A stretch of 64,000 nt of DNA from Crotophaga sulcirostris. Lineage: Eukaryota > Chordata > Aves > Cuculiformes > Crotophagidae. Below are positions 12,461-22,100 of this stretch, in pieces. The position numbers and the translations under genes were made by a program. Under the pieces are notes generated by a model. That model saw nothing but the letters and a program-made list of their open reading frames with translations, was not told where the DNA came from and did no database searches. The stretch spans positions 452,500-516,499 of the forward strand of contig VYZB01000329.1 in NCBI GenBank assembly GCA_013397455.1, written 5' to 3'. Each line of letters begins with the position of its first letter. The first letter of the stretch is position 1.

Positions 12461-12654
12461 CAGGGGTGTCAAACTCATGGCTCCCGCTGTTCTGCTCCTG
12501 CAGCGTAACGCGCGTCACACATTGCACACGTGCCCAGCGCTGGCAGGAGCACAGGGACAAGGAGCTCAGTGCTGTCACCAGGTAGAAACAAGGGCTGGAT
12601 AAAACAAGGGGGAGGGCTGGATTCTGCCCGCGGGCTCTTAGTTTGACACCCTTG
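12461..12654 (+). mobile_element. hAT-like nonautonomous DNA transposon (MITE), copy 1
   Basis: This 194-bp element starts CAGGGGTGTCAAACTC and ends GTTTGACACCCTTG, which are near-perfect terminal inverted repeats of hAT (Charlie) type. It is flanked by an eroded 8-bp duplication, CCCTACGC at 12453-12460 and GCCTAGGC at 12655-12662 (6 of 8 match). An internal imperfect inverted repeat (12494-12505 with 12538-12550) can form a hairpin. It has no coding capacity. It matches the element at 17099-17282 in reverse orientation along its whole length. Confidence 0.85.
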
Positions 12655-12662
12655 GCCTAGGC

Positions 12663-13066
12663 ACAGGTGGGAAGTGGTATTCAGGCAATTTTGAGTTTCT
12701 TTTGGAAACTGGACTTTCTCGTTCCCGACAAGAAAAGATTGTGGGACACCTTTTGAATAAAGCTTTATTCTCATCAGTCAATATCATACACATCATACAC
12801 ACGTGGCAAATTGCATACAACAACCAAGTTGTAAGGGTGAGTAAATATTTCCATTTCCAGTATATTTGTAATTTGCAATTATTTCCATAAAATATTATTT
12901 GGCTTTAATTTGGACTATGCAGGTATACAGATAGTGATGATTACTAAACAAGATGTGCACATATTTGACTTGGCATAGGTGGATGGGCCACCTTTATTTA
13001 ACTCGGAAAAGGATCATACACTTTGTATGTGCTCAATAAACAGCCCATACGCTCATTAAGCATACA
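12663..13066. other. Intergenic, nothing recognised
   Basis: AT-rich sequence between the hAT-like element and the next CR1 copy. I see no exon, named repeat or strong structure. Confidence 0.5.
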
Positions 13067-13832
13067 GGCTGAGACCAATAGGGTGAGGTTCAACAAGGCC
13101 AAGTGTCAGGTCCTGCACTTGGGGCAAAAAAACCCTGTGCAACGTTAAAGGCTTGGGGGAGAATGGCTGGACAGCTGCGTGGCAGAGAAGGACCTGAAGG
13201 TGTTGCTTGACAGCTGGCTGAACATGAGCCAGCAGTGGCCCAAGTGGCCAAGAAGGCCAATGGCACCTTGGCCTGTATCTGAAACAGCATGGCCAGAAGG
13301 ACCAGGGCAGTGATTGTGCCCCTGTGCTCAGCACTGGTGAGGCCACACCTCAGGTGCTGTGTTCAGTTTTGGGTCCCTCATTACGAGAAGGACATTGAGG
13401 GGCTGGAATGTGTCCAGAGAAGGGCAACAAAGCTGGTGAAGGGGCTGGAGAACAAGTGTTATGAGGAATGGCTGAGGGAACTGGGGCTGTTTAGCTTAGA
13501 GGAGGCTGAGGGGAGATCTCATCGCAGTCTACAACTGCCTGAAGGGAGGCTGTAGTGAGGTAAGTGTTGGTCTCTTCTCCCAGGTGACAGGTGATAACAC
13601 AAGAGGAAATGGCCTCAAGTTGCACCAGGGGAGGTTCAGACTAGACGTTAGGAAAAATTTCTTTGCTGAAAGAGTGGTTAGGCACTGGCAGAGGCTGCCC
13701 AAGGAGGTGGCTGAGTCATCATCCCTGGAGGTGTTGAAAAGACGGGTAGATGAACGGCTTCGGATATGGTTTAACAGAGGACAGGTACGGTTGGACTCGA
13801 TGATCTCAAAGGTCTTTTCAAACCAGGCGATA
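13067..13832 (+). mobile_element. CR1 LINE, 5'-truncated, decayed
   Basis: This is the 3' part of a CR1 non-LTR retrotransposon. It opens with the RFNKAKC-like segment, continues through [25 protein letters not shown] and [14 protein letters not shown], then [12 protein letters not shown] and a 3' UTR with GGTTGGACTCGATGATCTCA. Several frameshifts and stops break the frame (for example near 13147 and 13553). The 3' end stops about 45 bp before the first RDH14 promoter motif, so this insertion forms the upstream border of the promoter. Confidence 0.92.
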
Positions 13833-13875
13833 CAAGCAGCTTTCGGAACAGCGTCCGATCCGCACCTCCGCTAGG

Positions 13876-13894
13876 CCTACAATCCCCACAATGC
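13876..13894 (+). promoter_or_regulatory. ZNF143/THAP11-like promoter motif
   Basis: CCTACAATCCCCACAATGC resembles the ACTACAATTCCCAGAATGC-type site bound by ZNF143 and THAP11 near vertebrate start sites. I count two differences in the core. Its place about 115 bp before the ATG in a CpG island is where such sites normally lie. Binding is inferred. Confidence 0.6.
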
Positions 13895-13910
13895 CGAGCA
13901 GGCCGCCTGG

Positions 13911-13915
13911 CCAAT
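13911..13915 (+). promoter_or_regulatory. CCAAT box 1 (NF-Y)
   Basis: The context GGCCAATCAG is a full NF-Y consensus. It is the first of three boxes on the same strand. Confidence 0.7.
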
Positions 13916-13941
13916 CAGATAGCACTCGGGGGTCCACTCGC

Positions 13942-13946
13942 CCAAT
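13942..13946 (+). promoter_or_regulatory. CCAAT box 2 (NF-Y)
   Basis: The context GCCCAATGGGAG lies exactly 31 bp after box 1. A further GCACTC shared at the same offset after boxes 1 and 2 suggests they may descend from a 31-bp tandem duplication. Confidence 0.65.
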
Positions 13947-13972
13947 GGGAGCGCACTCCGGGGATCGGCCGG

Positions 13973-13977
13973 CCAAT
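13973..13977 (+). promoter_or_regulatory. CCAAT box 3 (NF-Y)
   Basis: The context GGCCAATCGG lies exactly 31 bp after box 2 and only 34 bp before the RDH14 ATG. This implies a short 5' UTR or a dispersed start. Confidence 0.65.
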
Positions 13978-13978
13978 C

Positions 13979-13990
13979 GGGGCGGGGCGG
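13979..13990 (+). promoter_or_regulatory. GC box (Sp1/KLF type)
   Basis: GGGGCGGGGCGG directly follows CCAAT box 3. This is a strong Sp1/KLF-type site in a CpG-island promoter. Confidence 0.65.
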
Positions 13991-14006
13991 CGCTGGGTCC
14001 GGCGGG

Positions 14007-14366
14007 ATGGCCGGCGCGGCCGCNNNNNNNNNNNNNNNNNNNNNNNNNNNNNNNNNNNNNNNNNNNNNNNNNNNNNNNNNNNNNNNNNNNNNNNNNNNNN
14101 NNNNNNNNNNNNNNNNNNNNNNNNNNNNNNNNNNNNNNNNNNNNNNNNNNNNNNNNNNNNNNNNNNNNNNNNNNNNNNNNNNNNNNNNNNNNNNNNNNNN
14201 NNNNNNNNNNNNNNNNNNCCGGGCGCGGGCCGAGCGGGCGGCGCGCGAGATCCGGGCCGAGCTGGGCGAGCGGGCGGAGGGCGAGGAGGGCGGCGAGCTG
14301 GTGGTGCGGGAGCTGGACCTGGCCTCGCTCCGCTCCGTCCGCGCCTTCTGCCACCGCGTCCTCCAG
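14007..14366 (+). CDS. RDH14: RDH14 exon 1 (retinol dehydrogenase 14), interrupted by N gap
   Basis: RDH14 is an ER-membrane, NADP(H)-preferring short-chain dehydrogenase/reductase (SDR) acting on retinal and retinol. The ATG at 14007 sits in a good context (G at -3 and +4) and begins MAGAA, comparable to the alanine-rich start of the human protein. After the gap the same frame gives RARAERAAREIRAEL, an acidic stretch, then ELVVRELDLASLRSVRAFC and a CAG|GTACGG donor in phase 0. The ELDLASLRSVRAFC block is a strong RDH14 signature. The missing 65 codons should hold the N-terminal membrane segment and the TGxxxGxG cofactor motif. If the gap is true to size, residue numbering runs about five behind human. 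Confidence 0.9.
14024..14218. other. Assembly gap (195 N)
   Basis: A run of 195 unresolved bases lies inside RDH14 exon 1. The length is a multiple of three and keeps the ATG in frame with the downstream exon sequence. The compared human segment is only about five residues longer, so the gap size is probably close to real. Confidence 0.98.
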
Positions 14367-14485
14367 GTACGGCCGGGGCGGCGGCGGGGCCCGGCCCGCG
14401 GGGGCCTGCGGGGGCTGCGTGAGCCCGGTGCCAGCACCCACTGCACCTGCGGTTCCGCAGCCGTGGCTCCGTGTCTGTGGGAAGG

Positions 14486-14895
14486 TCAGAGGGCTGGAGA
14501 ACCTCCCCTGTGAGAACAGGCTGAGAGTGCTGGGGTGTTCGCTCCAGAGAAGTACAGCAGCTTTCCAGTACTTAAAGGGGGCTACAGGAAAGCTGGGGAG
14601 GGGCTCTCTGTCAGGGAGTGCAGGGATAGGATAAGGGGGAACAGTTTTAAAATGAAAGAGGGGAGATTTAGAATAGATATTAGGAAGAATATTTTTTACT
14701 ATTGAGGGTGGTGAGGCACTGGAACAGGTTGCCCAGGGAAGTCATGGATGCCCCGTTCCTGGAAGCATTCAAGGCCAGGTTGGATGAGACTTTGAGCAAC
14801 AAGATCCAGTGGAAGGTGTCCCTCCCCATAGCATGGGGATTGGAACTACATGATCTTTAAAGTCTCTTCAAACGCAAACCATTCTATGATTGTTT
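14486..14895 (+). mobile_element. CR1 LINE 3' fragment in RDH14 intron 1
   Basis: The sequence shows the CR1 3' region: GGCTGGAGAACCTCCCCTGT, GGTGAGGCACTGGAACAGGT, TTGCCCAGGGAAGTCATGGA, and a tail ending in AACCATTCTATGATTGTTTC. The ATTCTATG tail is the usual avian CR1 terminus. Compared with the copy at 25955-26797 it is more diverged and from a different subfamily, judging by the tail and the shorter UTR. It lies in the sense direction about 120 bp after the exon 1 donor. Confidence 0.9.
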
Positions 14896-17090
14896 CTGTA
14901 TGAGATAAATAATTTGTTTTCCTTTCTCTCTTAATTAACTGTACCTTAACCTGCCTTTGTTGCTTTAAATTGGTGTTACAGCACAGCTTTGTCTCCAGAG
15001 AAATAATGCTTCATGTGAGTGCACTGCTCACAGCTCCAACCATCCTCTGCTACCTCCTCAGACTGTCCCCACACATGCATACTCAATCTCTTGGCCAGTA
15101 CTAGCTGAATTGAGTAGACAGATTTTTTTCAATATATAAAGTTTCTGTAGATTTCCTGAAAACTTAAGGAGAAGAGAGATATCTGGTTGATTCACCTGAC
15201 AGAAATGCTATTAGATGGGTTTGGCAGTGTTATTAGACACCAGAGAGCAGAGGCAGGCACCACTGGAGGCAGTACTCCATTCCCATCAAAAGCATCAGCT
15301 GGGACTTTTGTCTTGCCACATTTGGCTACACGGACCATGAGACACAAAGTCATGGGAAGCCAAGCTTAGTAAGTTCTGCTACTTCTCAGAGAAGTGCTCG
15401 CTAAGTAACTAAAACTTGCTCAGATGTGGTGGTGAAAAAAAATGAGAGACTTTATTCCATTAATGTTCAAATAGCTTTTCTAAAATGTAAGTGACTGGAA
15501 AGAGTCAAGTTTTTAAATTCTGTCGTTGGGCTCACTGTAGTTATGTACATTCATACATGTGAGTCAAGTGATAAGGTCTGATCTTTCTTCAGTATTCTGG
15601 GAAACAGGCATATACAAAATAATATGCAGAATAAGCACCAGAAAATAAACGGTGCCTAACTTTTTTAAATTCTGTCTCTTACAGTACAGAGTACCACCGA
15701 ATGTAGATTTATTAGTCTCTATTGGTAAAGCAAATACAAGTGACCTTAAGTGAGAAATGAGTGGTGAAAAACTGCATATACCTGCAGAGTGCTAGTGATA
15801 CCTGCATTTTAACTTTCATTTTCAAAATAATGCCAAACCAGCTGAATAACAAGGGATGTGAGTTCAAATAGAACTTTCAAGAGTTAGTCCACCCACATTC
15901 ATGGTATCTTCTCTAACCTGTGACTTCTTATTGGAACCATTTGTTTGGGGTTTATATTGTGGGTTTTTGTCTGAGATGAAGACTGGAGTATCAGAAGGAT
16001 GAGGAAATGATGCATTCCCATGCCCAGCTCAATTTGAGGAATTTTTTCCTTTCCAGAACTGCAAGTGGTTATGTCTTTCACTCCTTAGCCTCACTGCAAA
16101 AAGTGAAAGACTTAGATATGTTGGAGGCCCCCATGGAAAAACAGAAGCAAGCTCAGAAGCTTCAAGGAATCACATTGCCCATCAAAGCAATGTTTTGTGC
16201 TCTCTGTTGTATTTGGTCACAGCTGCCTGCTTGGCACTGATCACGTCATGCTAGATTATTAAATTTGGGAGTCTCAAAAAATAGCATAAGTGGAGGTCTT
16301 GCTTCTTGAAGTGTAAAGTCTTGCAAAATAAATCCTTCAGTCAAGTGCTCCGGAGAGTTTCTGAAGCAATATTTTTTCTCTAAAGAAGAAAGAAGTACCA
16401 CTTCAGTGAGCAGATCCACAGTCAGTAATTCTTCAGTTCTGTCCTTGTTTATTGGTATGAACCCCTTTGGGTGAAGAGAACTGAGTTTGATGCTCTTTGG
16501 ATCATGCCTCAGGGACACAATTACATGAAATACTGAGCAACCTCAAGTCCTACAGTAATCAGTCTGAAATGGAGTGCTTGATGTTTTGTGTGATTGGATG
16601 CCAGCATCATTAACTGAATGTAAAATGCAGCTTTGGGTTTTGCTCTCTTTGTATCTTTGCTGCTAATGGCACAGAAATAAAAGACAAATGGTATAAAATT
16701 AATTTTAAGATTTTCTATTTTTATAGTCGAAATGACTCCAAATGATCTCAGCTTGCCTTCCAGTCCCTGCATTGGGTTTAAAGATTTAGCAGCGAAGTAA
16801 ACTCATGCTGCCTTTTCTATGAAGTGAATAGTTTTGCTTTTGATTCATGCAAGCAAATATCTCCTGTGCTACTTTTTAGTCTTTTGTCAGAGGTACGTGA
16901 AAGTGTTGTAATTTGGAGCTTATTTAGGCGGCTTACTTTAATTTGTATTTTTTTAAAAAGTTACCGATTTGAGTAAATTGGAGAGCTCTTAATTTTTGAG
17001 TGGATGGTGGAGCATGAAGTGCATGATGTATTATATGTCTGCTTAAATTATCCATACCATCCTTGTCTTAATTACTTATGTTTCCTTATT
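14896..17090 (+). other. RDH14 intron 1, middle part
   Basis: AT-rich intronic sequence. I see no exon or named repeat. Short open frames on both strands carry no recognisable motif. Confidence 0.6.
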
Positions 17091-17098
17091 CTGTAGAG

Positions 17099-17282
17099 CA
17101 GGGGTGTCATACTCCGGCCCTCCACCTTGTTTTATCCAACCCAGCACCTTGTTTGTACCCGGGGGCAGCTCTTAGCCCCTTGTTCCTGTGCTCCTGCCAG
17201 CGCTGGGCACGTGTGCAGTGTGTGATGTGCGTTACGCTGCAGGAGCAGGAGAACAGTGGGAGCCGTGAGTTTGATACCCCTC
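17099..17282 (-). mobile_element. hAT-like nonautonomous DNA transposon (MITE), copy 2
   Basis: This 184-bp element starts CAGGGGTGTCATACTC and ends GAGTTTGATACCCCTC. It is flanked by a perfect 8-bp target-site duplication, CTGTAGAG, at 17091-17098 and 17283-17290. Its reverse complement aligns along the whole of the element at 12461-12654. Over a roughly 60-base core containing the hairpin I count three differences, all transitions, two of them at CpG positions. The 8-bp duplication and CAGGGGTGTC termini fit the hAT superfamily. No transposase is present. Confidence 0.9.
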
Positions 17283-17290
17283 CTGTAGAG

Positions 17291-18136
17291 TGTAACATAC
17301 CTCCTTGAGTCTTCATTTTCTACTGACCTGAACCAGAATACTGATCCATTGAATCACATGTGCTGAGCACATCATAAATGCCCCAAGCCTCAGTTCCATA
17401 GGCACACCTTAGGTCTTGAATAGACCTATTAAACTCAGATTGTTGTATTAAACCTGCTCAGTTTAGGATCATGAATGATGTTTTTCTGTGATAAGTTCTG
17501 CTCCATATTTCTCACCAAGCAGCACAAGGACTTGTCATGATTTTAAAATAAGGTAGTACTTAAAATCACGAGAACATTGTTTTGCAACATTTTTCTTGAC
17601 ATCACCCGAATGAGATGGTGGGTCTGTGATGTAACATTTTCACTTCAATCCTGAGGTTAGCTCTGAGCTAATGCTTTTTGTTCTGTATTTGGACATCTTT
17701 TCCACAGTAGACCCCTTGCCTATGGCTGAGGTTTGCTATAAATTAATGTGTCTGTTTTTGCAGTGCAATGAACAGGTTACTTTTTAGAGGAAAACAAAAT
17801 GCATCACAAAGGTAAATTATCACTGAATCACTAGAAAAAGTGACTTCTGGAGAAGCAGTTGATTGTGTTCTCTGCATGTGTTAAAAGCAGATAGAGATCT
17901 GCTCTTGTGTTTCTGCCTCCTGCTGGGGTCAAGTACTCAGTGTAGTGGTAGTTCAACTTAGTGGTTTTTTTCAGCAATGCTTTTAAGAGAATCTCAGGAA
18001 GTTACAATTCAGAAAACTAGGAATGAAACTATTTCTTTCTAACAATGGCCTATAAGAACTATTAAGCACAGTAGTATGTTTTGTATTATAATTACAATTA
18101 TAAAACTGAATGATTTTTTTTCTTTCCTATTTAAAG
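17291..18136 (+). other. RDH14 intron 1, 3' part with acceptor
   Basis: AT-rich intronic sequence. A T-rich tract at 18113-18132 precedes the acceptor TTTAAAG at 18130-18136, which has a purine at -3 and is therefore weaker than average. Exon joining in phase 0 to the CAG end of exon 1 reconstructs the expected protein. Confidence 0.7.
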
Positions 18137-18754
18137 GAAGAACCAAGACTGGATGTTCTGATAAATAATGCAGGGATATTCCAATGTCCGTACATGAAGA
18201 CAGAGGATGGTTTTGAGATGCAATTTGGTGTAAACCACTTGGGTCACTTCTTGCTCACCAACCTTCTTCTGGGCCTCCTCAAAAATTCTGCTCCAAGCAG
18301 GATTGTGGTGGTATCCTCAAAGCTTTACAAATATGGGGAGATCAACTTTGACGACTTGAACAGTGAAATAAGTTACAATAAAAGCTTTTGTTACAGTCGA
18401 AGTAAACTGGCTAACATATTATTTGCAAGGGAGCTAGCCCGTCGGTTAGAAGGGACCGGAGTCACTGTCAATTCACTTCATCCTGGGATTGTCAGAACAA
18501 ATCTAGGCAGACATGTGAATATTCCTTTGCTGGCAAAACCCCTATTCAACTTGGTGTCATGGGCTTTCTTCAAAACACCTCTGGAAGGAGCCCAGACTTC
18601 TATTTATTTGGCCTCTTCTCCTGATGTTGAAGGCGTGTCGGGTAAATATTTTGGAGACTGCAAAGAGGAGGAACTCCTGCCCAAAGCCATGGATGACTTG
18701 GTTGCGAGAAAGTTGTGGGATATCAGTGAAGTGATGGTTGGTTTATTGAAATAA
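18137..18754 (+). CDS. RDH14: RDH14 exon 2, catalytic part and C-terminus
   Basis: This exon encodes 205 residues and ends at TAA (18752-18754). It shows the SDR landmarks in order: VLINNAG, the catalytic Asn in VNHLGHF, the catalytic Ser in [11 protein letters not shown], and the YxxxK pair in [11 protein letters not shown] (Tyr codon at 18392-18394). The substrate-side [14 protein letters not shown] follows, and the C-terminus ends [12 protein letters not shown]. It is almost collinear with human RDH14 and has no stop or frameshift. The predicted protein is 325 residues if the exon 1 gap is true to size, against 336 in human from memory. The open frame begins earlier, at 18110, but the bases before 18137 are intron. 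Confidence 0.97.
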   Translation, partial: EEPRLDVLINNAGIFQCPYMKTEDGFEMQFGVNHLGHFLLTNLLLGLLKNSAPSRIVVVSSKLYKYGEINFDDLNSEISYNKSFCYSRSKLANILFARELARRLEGTGVTVNSLHPGIVRTNLGRHVNIPLLAKPLFNLVSWAFFKTPLEGAQTSIYLASSPDVEGVSGKYFGDCKEEELLPKAMDDLVARKLWDISEVMVGLLK

Positions 18755-19140
18755 GTGCCAGGTGGTATCTGCTAGAATAATGCAGATAACTATGCAATAC
18801 GTATTTGCAACAGTGTAATTCTTATTTCAGATGCTGTGGGAATACAGATTCCTTTGCTCAATAAGTATTACATAGAGGAGTGATTTATGCTGGAATAAAA
18901 GACAATATTTAATAGGCACAAGCATTCAAAAAAAGTCTGAAATAAAGTTTGAGGGTGTGAATGTAATTTCTGGTTAAATATGCTTGCAAACTCATGTTTT
19001 AAAAATAAAAATTCAAGTGTGTTTTGCAATATATGTGCATATTTGTCATGTTCCAGTACTTGTAGTTGGACTGGACAATGATGGTGAAAAACTTCTCCTG
19101 TAAAAAGATTTTGAAAATAGATCATAATAAAAAGATTGTT
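18755..19140 (+). other. RDH14: RDH14 3' UTR with several poly(A) signals
   Basis: AT-rich sequence after the RDH14 stop contains AATAAA at 18894, 18941, 19004 and 19126. Alternative cleavage is plausible. A longer form reaching a further AATAAA near 19631 cannot be excluded. Confidence 0.55.
18894..18899 (+). terminator. First poly(A) signal candidate for RDH14
   Basis: Canonical AATAAA 140 bp after the stop codon. Others follow at 18941-18946, 19004-19009 and 19126-19131. The sequence does not show which is used. Confidence 0.5.
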
Positions 19141-22100
19141 GTCCTTTTTGAGCCTTCACAATGAAAACAAAAAATGGAACAGTTTTATTGATACTTTGCA
19201 CTGTAATTGTTTAAGCATCTGAGTGCCATTTAAAGTCTTGTTGGCCCTGTGGTTCAGTGAACAAAACTGTTGAGCCATATGCAGTTCAGCTGTGAAGCAC
19301 AAAGTAAACTTTTTTATTGATGTTGCTGCTATTCAATGACTAAATGCACTTAGTTGTGCAAGCTGTATTTTTATTTTCATGTGTGCTGAACTTGCTGTTT
19401 CTTGATATGCATACACTTTTGAGTTTCATTAAAAACATTGCTGACAGATGTATTATGGCCTTGAAAGGGCTTTGCGTGTCACTAATTATGTGCATACAAA
19501 GTTCACAAGACTTCACCCGGATTAGATTGAAGAGACTATGCTTTTCAGTGTGTCTTTGGCTTGACTGATGACACTTTAACTCAGTAATGAAATTTGATAA
19601 GTCTGTCTAATACCGCTTACTGAATATTCTTTAATAAAAATCCTTTAAAAAAAGACTTAGCATTCATTCTTTTGCTGTGGAAGATAGTATCAGAAACCAG
19701 TAGTCTTGACAGAGTCGGCTTATTTCAAAGCAGAAGATTCACCTGTATTGGTTTAGAGAGCATGTGATGGGTCGGTAGAAATACGGTGGGCTCCAAATAA
19801 ATACATAGGTTTTGCATGAAGCAGTACTTATTTATTCTTTTTTAAGTCATGTAACTAATGGGTTCATATTGACATTTGTGACTTTATGTTTTACTCTACT
19901 GTAATAATATGTTCTATTAGTTAAGACACATAGAATAAATATGGAAGAATGATTTAGAGTGCTTTATCGTAATAAATGTTACTCAAGGGAAGAAGTTTCA
20001 ATAACAAATTATGTATTCAGTAGATCCTTATTCCCTACTTAGAAATACTTTTTAGTTCTACACTTCAGGTAGCAATGAACTAAATTTTTGAGATTCTTTC
20101 TCTGGTTGTTTATTCAGACACTCAGCAGATTTTAACTTTTGCACAGTGGAGAGGACCTGACCTAGCCTTACCCTTCACCAGCCAGATTGTGCCCTGGGTG
20201 AGTGACTTGGGTGGGAGTGGAAGGTGGAGTTCCAGAAAAATCACAAGGCAAGCTACAAAGCAGAGCAGGTTTTAAGATCTTGTAACATGTTGAACTTTGC
20301 ACTGTTTACTGTAAGGCAAGGGATTGAGCTGGGTGTGTTGTCAAAACATACTGTTGAGTGTTCAATGAAGTTCTCCACGTCATGCTAGAGGGAGGTGTGG
20401 AACATGCTTAGAGATTCTGTTTTCATCTTCAGTCTTGAATTTCATATTTGCATTGTAAGTGCTTGTAAATAGTTGCACGCAGCACATTTAAACAGCTATC
20501 TAAAGAATTAAAAGTTCATTAACTTCTCTATACAGAGAAGCTGAGCCAAACTCAAGTTTGTGTTTTGAATACTACTGTAGCAATACTAAAGGAACACTAT
20601 TGTTTCACTCCTGAAAGATGCGTGTATCTCTTGTAAAGAACACCTTAGATGCAAGGGTGGAGAGGGGAGATTATGACTAGCCTGAAAATGCTGTAGTAAA
20701 GAACTACACTGAAACCATCTGAAGAGCAGAGGAATATGTAATTTTTTTCAGCCTGAATGACCAACATAAGATGTGGACCAGCCTTCAAAACAGCAAAAAT
20801 GGATTTGTACTGAACCAAGAGATGCGGAATAAGAAATACTAGTTGTGGAACACAGCTGCGTAACATGTAATGCTTCATACATCTACCAGGTGCTTGTTAG
20901 TTTACTTTTTTTCTTGTGAAACATTGCAGTATTCAGAGCTATTTTCAGACAGGGATTAGAGTCCTGCAATCATAACTAAATTACAGTCTTCGTTCCAGAA
21001 TAGGAGAGTAATCACATGATGGAATGTTATGTGTCTGAATGAATATTGCTTGAATACAATTTGAAAAGATGGATTGTTAGAAAAAGGTAAGCTTTTTCAG
21101 CATCTGGGGCTAAATGTAATTTAGCCACTATGCACCAGAAAGCTTTGATTACTCTCTTGAGGTTGCTGTTAGTTTATGTAAAACCTTTGTTGTTCTAGTA
21201 GCATCTAGGAACTGGAGACCTCATGGATTAACAGATCTTGCGAAATGTAAGTGCAAAACCAAAGAAGAACCCTTATTTCCACAAGCAGTTAGTAATGCTG
21301 GCTCAGTCTAGGTTAGGACCAAACATTTTGTCTAAGGAAGTGTATGTACTCTATAGGATGATAGTAAGCTCAGATATATGTGTATGATTTGAGGACTGTC
21401 TGCTGAACATCTCCCCTTGGAGATGGTTGAGGTTCCTCCAAGAGGAGATCAGCACCTTCACGCTTCACCGCAGTATTACAGTGCCTCCTGAAAGATGCAA
21501 ATTTTCTATAAACCATTTGTATCAAGATCATGCAGCTAAAAACGGGACACTGCAGATGCCTTCCTCCACCATCACCACCATGTGAACACTGCCATCCTCA
21601 AGTTAAAATTATTCCCCATGAAGAATTAAACTTTTAAAAGGAATAAGTAAGAGGTGAAAGAGACAGACAGTGACCAGGGATTGTATGTAAAGCCCATGGA
21701 AATGCAGCTTTCATGTGCAGGTACAGAGGCTGATCATACATTGCTAGCCAAGTCCATGGCAGATATGCAAGGAAGCTGCGGCTGAGGTGAAGATTTTGTT
21801 GAAATCTGCGGTAAGCATAAATGTTACAAAGCAACTTTTTCAAAAGCCAAAATATACCTTCAACTGTCTTACATAAATCATTAGAATCTAAGAGTTTGAT
21901 TTTTGGTCCACCAGCAGTGTTGGACCAGTGCTAAATCCCCTGTGCCCTGGGGATTTAGAAGCTGGCTGGGATACGTACAGGGCACAGCAGCTCCTGAGAA
22001 CATAGCCCTGCCCTTTGCTTTTCACAAGGGAAATGCCTCTTCGCTGCCATAGCTGAGATGTAGAGGGCCACAGCAGCCGTTAAATTTGGCTATTTGCAAA

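Larger units (their letters stand above)
13836..14430. promoter_or_regulatory. RDH14: CpG island spanning RDH14 promoter and exon 1
   Basis: GC content and CpG density rise sharply from just after the CR1 end, through exon 1, to the start of intron 1. This is the only clear CpG island in the window. The N gap lies within it, which fits GC-related sequencing dropout. Its upstream edge coincides with the CR1 insertion, and a second CR1 copy starts soon after its downstream edge. Confidence 0.85.

Noticed and set aside
13818..14634. Long frames of 168-247 codons on both strands across the N gap
   Set aside because: They are artefacts of reading through N. Only the + frame from the ATG at 14007, up to the donor at 14366, matches RDH14.
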